Of a stretch of DNA of 64,000 bases, positions 12,292 through 24,092 are shown in pieces. Each line of letters begins with the position of its first letter. Position 1 is the stretch's first letter. This stretch comes from Sanguinoderma infundibulare. Its lineage: Eukaryota > Basidiomycota > Agaricomycetes > Polyporales > Polyporaceae. Where the stretch lies: assembly GCA_032821775.1 (NCBI GenBank), contig JAVLRN010000006.1, forward strand, positions 1,798,001 through 1,862,000, read 5' to 3'. The translations under genes were made by a program, and so were the position numbers. The notes beneath the pieces were generated by a model. The model was given only the letters and a program-made list of their open reading frames with translations. It had not been told where the DNA came from and searched no databases.

Positions 12292-15200
12292 TTACTCTTC
12301 TACTTCAGTCGCCACCTCAACCTTCGCGTCCGCCTGCTGCTCAATATTCTTCTCTTGCTCCGGTTCCAGGTTGCGTAAGCGCATCTCCACGAGGAACTCC
12401 TTGTCGCGAATGGTCTGCGACCAAGACCCCATGATCTTCGACAACGCGAAGGCGGCGTGCACCAGCCCCGCGGCCGTGAAGATCCCAGGGTAGACGTGTA
12501 GGACTAGAACGAGGAAACGTTCAGGGTCATGCGCATGTATGCAGCGGAGAAAACTCACAAAGGAAGTCGCCGTCCATCGGAAGGGTGACGACACGCTGCA
12601 TGCCCCACAACGCCGTGGCAGGGAGGACAATCATACCCAACAGCCCCCCGGCCAACGGGCAGATAACGTCCTTCGTCGCCCGCACAGGGTCGAGATGCGT
12701 CCAGCCGTTCCGCAGAATCTGTGGCAGCAAAGTTGAAGTCAATCCGGACGGACCTTTTTGCACAAAAACGCAGGATACGTACTCGATCGATCCCGCGAAA
12801 AATGCCGGGGGGAGGAGGGTGCAGGCGTAATGAACGAATAATAATCTTGCTGTACAACAGACCCAACGCCCACATATCCACAAGGCGGATGCGGGGCTCC
12901 ATCAAGGGGTTTGCCGTGTGCCGGATAGGCTGGACGATATAGAGCTCAAAGACGAGCCCGACGAGTGTCGGGATGACGACGCCCATCATAACCGCCATGT
13001 ACACCGCCTGAGCGAGCCAGAGGAGAGCACGTTTGACAACAAACAGGGCCCACTCGGCGCGTGGTTCCGAACCGCTCCATCGCCGCTGGCGGCGCTTGTC
13101 CATGCGATCCAAGGAGGCCCCGATGAGCCAGCATGCCCAGAGGAGGTAGAAGCCGACAATGAATGAATAGCCGTCATGAACGTCGTGGGATACGAATAGC
13201 CGGAAGAAGCCCCGGCCAAAGAGAATCGGAGCCGCAACGACGGACGCAAGCATGATGGAACCGATGGTCCATAGGCATACCAGGAAGGTGATGACTCGAT
13301 ACTTGAAGTTGGGTGGGATGTAAACCACTGTGTAGTCGTCTTTGACTGGGCGCTTCTGCTTCTGTGCCTCTGCGTTTTGGGCGTCAATAAGTTGTCTCGC
13401 CCTTTCGTCAACAGGGGTACCGTCCTCGAGGACCGGGGCTGTCGCGGGCGAATCTCTCACGAGAGCCACGTTGTCGCTGTTCGGTACACGCCGGAAGCTG
13501 CCGTCATGAGGTGCTTCGTCGTCATCCATCTGGATGCCGTCCTGAATGAGAAGGGACCTCCAAGACCAGTGCTTCGGCGTAAACTCCTCGGTAGTATGGC
13601 GCCCACCGAACATGTAGGATGAGAGCCGAAGTCGCGAAGCCAGGTACTTCCAGATGAATAAGCCAAACCGTCTCAGCGTCTTCCGAGGACGGAAGGACTC
13701 CATAGTGTACGGCAAGACCAGCTGGAGCAGGATCAAATCAATTGGCACCTCGGACAGAGGTTCGCTATGCAGTCATGGTCAGTCTCCGCGGTCCGCGCAC
13801 ATTCCACGCATCATTCGACGTACCGAATCTTCCACCTGAAGGGCATGATGGTGCGGCTGAAGATCCGCAGGATGCCCGAAACTGTGGCTACCCCGCTTGC
13901 GACCACGAATCCATACATCATCGCGCTCAGTATGAGCTTGCGAATCTGGGTCAACGTCGGGCGCTCCAAAATGTCACGAATAGGGTGGAAGTTCTGGTCC
14001 TGAGGGTCCTTGATGAACCACATAGCCCCAGGGCGCATGATTCCTCGGCATCCAGACAGGAGGACGGCGAATTGGTACCTGCGAGGCAAATATTAATGGA
14101 CATATCGGCCAGCAGCAAATGAAAGCGACCTACATGAACATCGTGCCCAATACCCAGTGGTAGAATACCGCGGTCAGAGGCGCATACATCAAAAACGCGG
14201 CCCGTGAACGGAAGCTGCCTTGCGGGAACAGCCACACGGTACAGACGTCCAGCATGACACCGCAGCCAAGAGGGAAGATGACCAATTCGACAATGATGAA
14301 CGCGGCGACCTTCACCACAAGCAGCTGTTGGCGGACGGCATTCCGCACCGCACGACCAGCGCTCTTCATACTGCCGACAGTGAGAACATTGAGGTAGATG
14401 GCCAGAAGTAGACCAACGACGGCGTAGCCGAGAACAACGGCAAATGCCCGATCGTTCGGCGTGTCCCCAGTGGCGAAACGAATCCAGCTTGTCTTTCCTT
14501 CGTCGGACCACTCGCGGACGTTCTTCCCGATAGGTGCGAAGTACGGTTCCGCGACGCGCATGATGGTAGTGTCTTCCTCCAAGACCCGATGCAGAAACGA
14601 AGAAGATGGCACGTCAGACGCTGAGGGGGTTGATGAATTCGAGTGGTCCATAACCTGAGAGGCAACTGCAAGGATGCTTCCGTACTGCATGTACAAAGGT
14701 GGGTAAGAAGGTGACTGATTGAGCAGAGTGTAGGAACTCACTGCAGCAGCAGACAACTCTGCAAGCTTGTCCGCCCGATCTTGACCGACCACCGTAGCAA
14801 CACCATGTAGGCCTGATTTGATTGCAGCCTGACCCAGGTGAGCTAGCGGAGGCACTAGAAGTTTCGAAATGATAAGGAGGACCGAGTCAACGACGGGATC
14901 TGTGACCAATCGAATCAATCGCAGTGGCAAATGAACGAGTTGCACGGCACGGCGCGGGTTCAACTAAAGGGTTGGGAATGAGCTTCTTGGAGACAATGTG
15001 GTCAGAGAAACGCCGCTTACCGTCAACAGTGCGGTCGACTTCCCAATGGTGAAGGGCACCCAAATTCCTAATCCAATCGTTGTGTCCAGGATGACAATCA
15101 TGAGCACAGCCTGGCAAACAGTCCTCGTGAGTAACGGCAACGTCGCAAAGACAATATCACGTACGTTCTGCAGAACGCCGACGAGAGGCCCCCGCAGACC

Positions 15201-17667
15201 AATGGCCTCCAGGGCACCATCCATGTCGTCCTCAATGTTGACCTCCGCGTCAAAGTCCTCCGGCGGTGGCGGTTCAACCGGCTGGCCCAACACAACCCTC
15301 AGCTCCCTCCTCTCCTGTACGCCGTCTCCCACGCCCCCACCTCCAGGGAGTGGTCCGGGGAGCTCCTCCCTGATTTGCACGACGCCCTGGCCCTCCTCCC
15401 CGCCTTCTTCGTCATCGCCGTCGTGCAACGCATCATCGTCCGTCCATTGCAACTCCTCCGCATCTCCCTCTCCCTCATCGTCCACGTCCATCTCCTCATC
15501 CGCCATCTCCGCCATCTCCTGCGCTCTCACACGCCGTGCTTCCGCCTCCTCCCTGAAACCCGACCGCGCAAGCGCGAGGCGCCGCATTTCTTCCTCCTCG
15601 TCAGTGTCATAGTCGGTGTCGTCGTCGCCATCATCATCACCATCGCCATCACGCGGCTCCGACGGGTCGCGGAAATAGTGTGCGTGCTCCTCCTCGGCCT
15701 GCTCAGGGTCTAGATATTGGTCAGGTTGGAGGTCACGTAGATAGCCACGGACAAAGTAGTCACGATCGCCATCGGCGTCCACGTCCAACTCCTCTGGCGG
15801 ACGGTAGGTTGCCAAGCTTGGCGAAGCCAGTGGGGTACCTCCCCGTGAACCTTGCAGCGCTTCTGCGGAACTGGAGGGGATGGGTGAGGGCGGCAGTGTC
15901 ATGGTGGGTAGTGGTGGCCGCCGGAGGCCCGCGGCAGACGTCGAGGCCTGCATAGAGCTCGTAGTTGCTTCTTCGCCGGTGATAAAATCGTAACTTGCGC
16001 TGCTGGACGCTCCGAGCACTGGCGTGGATGGCCGAGTGGGTGTCCGGTCGCGCTCGTCTTCGTCTTCGTCCGAGTCGCTGTCGAAACGAGGATGTGACGT
16101 AACGAAGGCGTTGTAAGCGGTAGAGTCAACGGGCCCCTTCTCCTCGCGACGAATCACGAATCCATCGCGTGGCGGAGAGTGCTCATCCCTGTTCGAGGTT
16201 GATGGCGAAGGGAATGTGAACGTGAATTCTGAGAAAGCAGGGAGTCGATTTGGATCGCGGGGACGTTTGTGGTTGCGCTCTGGGGGCCACTTCTCGGGCT
16301 CAGACCTCGATGATGTACCGTTCCGCCTTCGGAGCTCATCGTCAAAGTCTCCAGCCCGGTGCGCGACGTACCGCAACCGTCTGAAGTCTTTGTCTTCGTG
16401 CAGTTCCGTTTCCTCCTCATAGCTGTCGTCTCCCTCAAACATCTTCGTCCTCCGAGCCATCCGGCGGCTCCTTAGAGACCGGCGCTCCTCGCGAGCGGTC
16501 GTGTGCGGCGCTCGCCGTTTTCCCTTAGCCACGCGTGAAGGGCCGGCCTCCGGGTTGTCCTCCGACGCGTGCCCGTCTGCTCTCGTGCGCGGCTTTTTGG
16601 TGCGCGCTTGGAATGTGAGATCGTCTCGGGGAAGATAGCGGTTGTCCCGCGCCGGGACCACTCGTTCATCCCCGGGTTCTGCAACAACGGGCGGCGGTGA
16701 TGGTGGTCGCAGCAGCTCTGGTGGGGCGAGGTGCGCCGGAGGTTGCGGAGGCGGCAGTTCAGGAAGTGGTGGTAATGGGTCTCCAGCGGGGTCGCCTCCA
16801 GCATCACCGTCCTCAAATACGCCTGGCCGAGCGTTCTGCGTGATCCACTCCCTAAGAAGGAATATTGCCACAAAGGTAAGCACGATAATGGACGCGATGA
16901 TCTGACCGGAGAAGATGTCGGACGAGATGGCTCTGTAGAGAGGGTGGGCGAATAGGGATACGGTGGCAGACTGCACGTCGGCGGTTTGAGTGGACGTAGT
17001 GTTGGCGGCGGTGCCGTTGGCAACCATGACAAGATAGAATTCGACTTCGGACGCGGGCCTCTTCACGGAACTGATCCACCACGCGCTGACAAAGATATAA
17101 ATGAAGAAAAGCAACAGAGATATACGCGAGTACTCACGCAGAATTGCCCACCGCAAAGAACATTCTCCAAGTCCATATCGTTGCCCAGGGCAGAGCGGCA
17201 AGCCAGACGGTCGCCACAAGGGCCGCGCGGAGACCGAACAGTACTGCTGACACTACTTGATGGGAGAATTGTCGCATGACCAAGAGGATGGGTAGCCTCT
17301 CCGGCATATCCTTCGAATATACTGAGGGAACGGCAGGGGTGAACAGAGTTCGGCGTCGCAAACTGAATCGACGTACCCTTGGTGAACGAATATGGGTGCT
17401 TGCACACATCGCATGTCTTCTTCTTGCTGTGCGCGAGCCATTCCGTCAAGCTCGTGGTGCCGAGTCAACACGGTGGTACGCCGAAGAAAGGCTGTCCGAC
17501 TCACCAGTCCTGATGAATGTACCTGATCGTTCCAGAACATTTACAGGGATAGAACAAGGGTTGTCCGGGTTCCGCGGGTGCGCTGCATATCCGGCAGGTG
17601 TCTGCAGGAAGGGTATGAGTAGGATTCGGAAGAACGCATTTATGCACGTACCTTGCTCTTCCTGCAT
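12292..17667 (-). CDS. SSM4: ER-membrane RING-CH E3 ubiquitin ligase, Doa10/MARCH6 type
   Basis: Large multi-pass ligase of ER-associated degradation. Exon 1 begins MQEEQ and continues after an intron into TCRICSAPAEPGQPLFYPC; the C4HC3 RING-CH is completed by KCSGTIRYIHQDC, LTEWLAHSKKKTCDVCKHPY. The Cys after HQD and the V of FTKVYS are both assembled across introns. Two membrane segments follow (AALVATVWLAALPW region; IIASIIVLTFVAIFLL), then a long disordered stretch of about 450 residues rich in Asp/Glu, Arg and Pro (about 15,280-16,850). Next comes a conserved membrane core, including LGIWVPFTIGKS, the TD-like region near 14,000-14,960 and many later helices, ending VATEVEE. The start ATG at 17667 gives the short N-terminus usual in basidiomycete homologues. 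It shares a 254-bp divergent promoter with the HD-domain gene. Some 3'-half exon borders remain approximate. Confidence 0.93.
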
Positions 17668-17921
17668 GAGGTCAGCTCATAAGAGTCGTTGCCAGTTGGC
17701 ACAAGGAGATTGGGTTGTCGCTAGACGTGCAGGAGGAAACAGCGGGGGATGTGGAGGAGAATGAGGTATGCGGGCAAGTGACGCCTGCCATCCGGGCCAG
17801 GTCAAGGCGCTTCCGCTTTGGGCTGTCCGGCTCTCAGCCACCGACCATCCGGCCGCGCTCTCGGACTGAGACTCGGAGAAGCTCTGTGATCAATTCATCT
17901 CATCAAGCACTTCTCGCTTAT
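17668..17921. promoter_or_regulatory. Shared divergent promoter of SSM4 (-) and the HD-domain gene (+)
   Basis: Only 254 bp separate the two start codons, so both promoters must lie here or in the first exons. No TATA box or specific motif was identified. Confidence 0.5.
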
Positions 17922-19129
17922 ATGTCTCGCCTGCGAACACTTCGACTTCCACCGCTTTTCTTCCTCCCCCCACCCATTGTTGCGTATCGGATTCCCCGGC
18001 GCAACTATTGTAACACAGACATGGCCAAGCTGCATACGGACACTTCCGCAAAACGAGTCTTCCCTCCATTATACGTCTCGTCAGGAAATATTGCGCAAGA
18101 CAGGCTGGCTTTCTTCCATATTCTAGAGCGACTCAAGGTATGACACATTACCACTCCCATTTTAGTTTTGCGTTATGAAATAACGGTTTTGGTAGACTCA
18201 GAAGAGAACGGGCTGGGTCAACCACGAGGTACGGTGATTGGATTCTACAAAACATTGCATATTACTCACCATCCCTCACGTCTAGTAGGTGCCTGGACCT
18301 GAAAGGCATGCAGCGACCTTTTCATCCTGCGGAACGGCTGAGATTCTCATATACTATACGACAGTATATCCGACCACATGTACCGCATGGCTATCCTTGC
18401 CATGTGCACGTCTGATTCTTCCCTCGACGTCTCCAAGTGAGTACCTCTTTCATAGCATTGACAGCCGTTAGCTCACTGCGCAATAGATGCGTTATGATGG
18501 CCTTGGTGCACGATCTCGCAGAGGCTCAAGGTACGCAATAATCATACGTTTCTTTTCTTTTCTTTTCCATCCTGACCAAATTAGTTGGAGATATCGCGCC
18601 CCGAGAAGGCATCCCGAAGGCGGAGAAACATCGTCTAGAAACGGCACGTCCTCGTAAATGTCGGACTTCATACTTTTTCTTACCTGATAGTAATAGGAAG
18701 CTATGCACAATTTTGTTCACGAGATGTTACACAACAGCCCGGCTGCTCAACGAATCATGGACCTGTGGAACGTATGTTTCTTCGATCCAAATCGCTCTAT
18801 TAAGGTATACTTAGATTTTCGTCTTCCAGGAATACGAGGCGGGAGAAAGCAAGGAGGCAAAGTTCGTCAAAGACCTCGATCGATTCGAGATGGCTTCACA
18901 AGGTAAGAGCCCACTGCCTATAGCGAAGCAGAACGATGTATTCTTATAGTTGGAACGCTGCCTAGCCTTGGAATACGAGAAGAACCACGGGATGCAGACC
19001 CTCCAGCCATTCTTTGATGACAGCCTGCCCCTCCTCAGACACCCAGAGGTGCAGGAATGGGGCCAAGCCCTTTCCGCCGAAAGGGACCGAATGAAAGGGG
19101 TGCAAGCTGAAGAAGCGGGGACCGAATGA
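17922..19129 (+). CDS. HD-domain phosphohydrolase, HDDC2/YGK1 type (5'-deoxynucleotidase)
   Basis: Proteins of this family dephosphorylate deoxyribonucleoside 5'-monophosphates. The metal ligands are present: His in SISDHMYRMAILAM, the HD pair in MMALVHDLAEAQVGDI and Asp in KFVKDLDRFEM. The tail carries ALEYEKNHGMQTLQPFF. The ATG at 17922 adds 33 residues rich in Arg and hydrophobics (MSRLRTLRLPPLFFL) that could be a mitochondrial presequence; the ATG at 18021 (MAKLHTDT) would give a cytosolic form. About eight small exons are needed. The PGPES-ISDH junction requires a GC donor (AAAG/GCATGC), and the LET-EAMH junction also appears to lack a GT donor. Stop TGA is at 19127-19129. Confidence 0.87.
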
Positions 19130-20359
19130 TTGCGACAGTGACCAGGTCTTATCGATGCTTTGTTTGTTCCAACTGGTCAATTCAGAAGAAGCGCTCTACG
19201 TTTTGAGGTGAGCAGTCGCTAACCATCATGAGGTCGTATGAAACGATCACTTATCGATGCCTACCTTCATGCATCTGTACCTGAAATTGTGGACCATTCC
19301 ATCAAATGCGAATCCTGTGGCGCGCAGAACCTATTCCCAAGTTTACTTACATCCAAGGGCTCGTCGTTCACGCGATACATCGTGTTAAATTCCTTGCAAC
19401 GTTACGAATCTGCATTAATGTTGAATGCGTCACCACTGCCTACGAAGATGTTGGCCTATCCACAGACGACGCCATCCAGCCCGACGGGGACTCGGAGGCG
19501 GTGGGGGTCGGTCTTGATGACGTTCTTTGTCCCATCTGTCTGCTTGCGAACTGACCATGGCATATATGCATAGGCAACCAGGCATTTAATTTTCCTCCTA
19601 CCATAGGCAGTGCTACTACTAGTGAAACATCCTTAGGCACCGATCGGAAGCTAAAGCAGCCCCAGTTCCTCACGGGGCTTCTTTGTGGTCACCCGATTGT
19701 GGAGGAAGAATGTTCCTGGAAGCAAATGGTCGAATTCGATTCGGAGTTTGCAATCAACTCGAATGAACTCTCGACTTGTCTGCGAAACAATTACCCATGA
19801 ATGCAGCAAGTCCTTGCCAAGTCGGTGTCATCACCATCTTCCATGCATTCAGAGACAAATGGACCGTGTTTGGTCTCAGAACTGTATGGTCGCCGTCCCG
19901 GAATGATCAGGACAGCCACTCAGTCTATCAGATGGACCAGGCGCGATTGGGTATGTCTTATAGTCCGTAATACGAACGCTCATCGAATTCACCGTTACTC
20001 AGGAAGGAAAGGCATGCCAGTTTCGCGGCTTTCCAAACCATTTGCATGTGCGGGAAATATACAGGAAATCTTCTTGAGTTTCGAAAGCCATTCGGAATCT
20101 TCGTGAGGAGACGTTCAAACCTCGCGATACTTGCGTTGCATTCGGAGCTCAGCACAAGTTGCCGCCGTGAACGTAGGTGGGTCCCCCGGAATCGCCTGGT
20201 GCGTTTGAACGCAGGGGAAGTTGCTTACAGAATGTCATTTGAGTGTAATTGCGAGCGAGCGGGTGAGAGACGGCTTGTATAAATGGGGAGAGAGTAACCG
20301 TCCGACGCACCTGTACCCGGCCTTAGTCTTTCCTCCCCTTCTCTGACAACTTTCAGGCC
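19130..20359. other. Intergenic region with an unresolved weak coding signal
   Basis: Contains short overlapping frames at 19238-19573 and 19306-19554 (the latter ending VGLDDVLCPICLLAN) followed by an open stretch up to about 19790. Codon use is unlike the neighbours and no family is recognised. It may be a decayed gene or non-coding. The last part (about 20,280-20,359) is the P450 promoter. Confidence 0.4.
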
Positions 20360-21964
20360 ATGGTCCCGCGTCCTCCCTCCTCTAGACCCTTTTCCATCCC
20401 AGACGTCATATTACTATCCATCGCAGCATCAGCTTATGGCATATATCGCCTCCTGAGGGTCCCGCCGCAACTGCGGCACATACCCGCTGTACCCCTCTGG
20501 CCACTGATCAAGAGCTATCTCTCGGGGGAGTGTGAGGAGCAGAGGGTGAAGCGGCTAGTCCTCCCGTTCGCAAGAGAGAAGCAGACGCACGTCGTCCTCG
20601 TCTTCTGTCTGGGAGATTGGATGGTGCAGGTCCTGGAGCCCAAGGTGCTTTTAGATCAGGCATTGCCGGAAAGCGTCTACTCACCAGATAATATCTCTGA
20701 TGCCTCAGATCGGGAAGGAGATGCTCGAGAACCCCGCCGTGCGGAAGCAGCAGCAGCCAGAGGACATGCTCCTCTGGAGGCTGATCGGGCGCAACAACGT
20801 CTTCATGTGCGAAGGCGAGATGTGGAAGCGGCAGTCGAGGATCATGCGCGCCGCGCTTCGCCAGACGACGCCCATCGGAGTCTTCACGAACCTCGCCCGG
20901 ACGACCCTCTCCCTTATTGGCGACGGCGGACGGGTCAGATGGAGCGACTATACGTATCGCTACACGCTCGACGCAGTCAGTACGACCGTGATCGGTTACG
21001 ACTTCAAGGCGCTCACCAAACCCGACGGCAACTTCGTGCGGCGGTACCACGACGTTATGGCCGCAATCGCTAGTCCGGCGTACGTTGTCCTCCCCTCTCT
21101 CGAACGATGGCTTCCGCGCAGGAGTGTCCGGAGGATGGTCGACACCTTCGTCGACGACTTTTGCAAGATCCTTGAGGAGAAGCGCGAAAGCCCCGGCGAC
21201 GACGTCATTACGTTCATGTTCCAGGAACCTGAGATGACGGAAGTCGAGTATCGCGACAACTCCATCGTGACATTCATCGGCGGCCATGTACGTCCTCATG
21301 TGTTTCGTTTATGTGACTGTAAAATATGTGGTCAGCACAGAAGTTAATCCGCCGTCCACAGGATACAACCGCGGGTGCTCTCGCGTCAACGGTATACTTT
21401 TTGGCACGATTCCCAGAAATTCAAGTGACGCTTCGAGAGGAAGTCCTTGGTGTGCTGGGCGACGAGGACCCCCAGACCAGTCACTACGCCCACACTCCTT
21501 ATCTGAACGCCGTTATCCAGGAGTCCATGCGCTACAACACGCCGACGAACGTCACGGTGCCCCGGATCGCCGACGTCCCCGTGCAGGTTGGGAGTTACAT
21601 GGTCCCTGCCGGCACCGCCATGGCACTCAACATATGTGCCGCTCACCACAACGAGTCCGTATGGCACGCCCCTCACGTATTCGACCCGAGCCGATTTCTC
21701 GACGAAGCGAAAGCCGCAGAGTCCGCCAATTGGGTTTCGTTCGGCCTGGGCCCCCGCAGGTGCCCCGCAAAAAACTTCTCGCAGTACGAGCAGCGAGTAC
21801 TGATCAGTATGCTCCTGAGGGAGTACCGGTGGACCCTGCCAGAAGACTCGCCCCACCGGGACTACCTCAAGAATGGCTTCTCGGCGTTCGCGCTGAGTCT
21901 TCCGGACAATGTCGAAATCGACTTCGTCCCGATCGCCTCCAACCGGACATTCAAGTCCCCCTGA
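20360..21964 (+). CDS. Cytochrome P450 monooxygenase
   Basis: Haem-thiolate monooxygenase, probably anchored in the ER by the N-terminal hydrophobic stretch DVILLSIAASAYGIYRLL. Exons 20360-20644, 20688-21287 and 21362-21964 give 495 residues. The C-helix has WKRQSRIM. The I-helix motif GGHDTTAGAL is rebuilt across the second intron. The K-helix ExxR is ESMR, the PERF-like region is FDPSRFL, and the haem loop is FGLGPRRCPA with the Cys ligand; the usual Gly after Cys-x is Ala. The first intron, at 43 nt, is near the lower size limit and is the least certain boundary. Substrate cannot be predicted. The P450 stands alone, with no biosynthetic core enzyme beside it. Confidence 0.93.
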
Positions 21965-22407
21965 CGTCAACATCCCACACTGCCCCCCACGCTTACCAGG
22001 TTTCCACATTTTGTACATTTGGATCTTGCTTGTAACCGTGCCTGTCGTCGCCATCGGTTTATCATAGAAATATTCGTTTCATCCTGTGAATGGCGAGAGT
22101 CGAGAACCGTGTCAGCCTCGAGGATTCAGATAATAATACAACAGACACAGACTGCGTCTGGAGCTTCATACCGTATTACAGTGGTGTTATAGTAATGCAA
22201 CTCCGAGTATTTGAAAGCAGGCAACGAAGACCAGTCGGAGTGACTGCCAGCAGCCTGAGGGTCGAGAGGGTCGAGCTGTCGCTGGGCATGTTATCTTATC
22301 TCTAAAGAGACGCCCGTTTGATCGGGGTGGGCGTCTGCCTCCTTGGTTTCAACTTGCACCCTCACCTCAGTGTCCGGACGAATAATCATATCCTACCCTT
22401 CCCAACG
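21965..22407. other. Intergenic region
   Basis: About 440 bp between two plus-strand genes: P450 3' UTR and WD40-gene promoter. No further feature seen. Confidence 0.5.
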
Positions 22408-23828
<1,421 letters not shown>

Positions 23829-24092
23829 TCGCACATTGCTTAAGCCTCGGGCTCGGTCATCATAACTTGCTGCTGTTTTCGTTAGCTTTCCTAGTTCAGT
23901 GACTTTACTCCCCTCTGTATTCGTAGGTACACTTACACCATCAACGTGTTTCATCATGCGAATACTAGACTGTGCGATGCATTGCTCATCCGAAAACAGT
24001 GCGACGGAAAATAGATAATGTTACACGAAGCCTCGCAGAGTACCGACTCTCTAAGCAGCCTCCACCTCAAGCCAAACCCCTTCCACCCGCAA

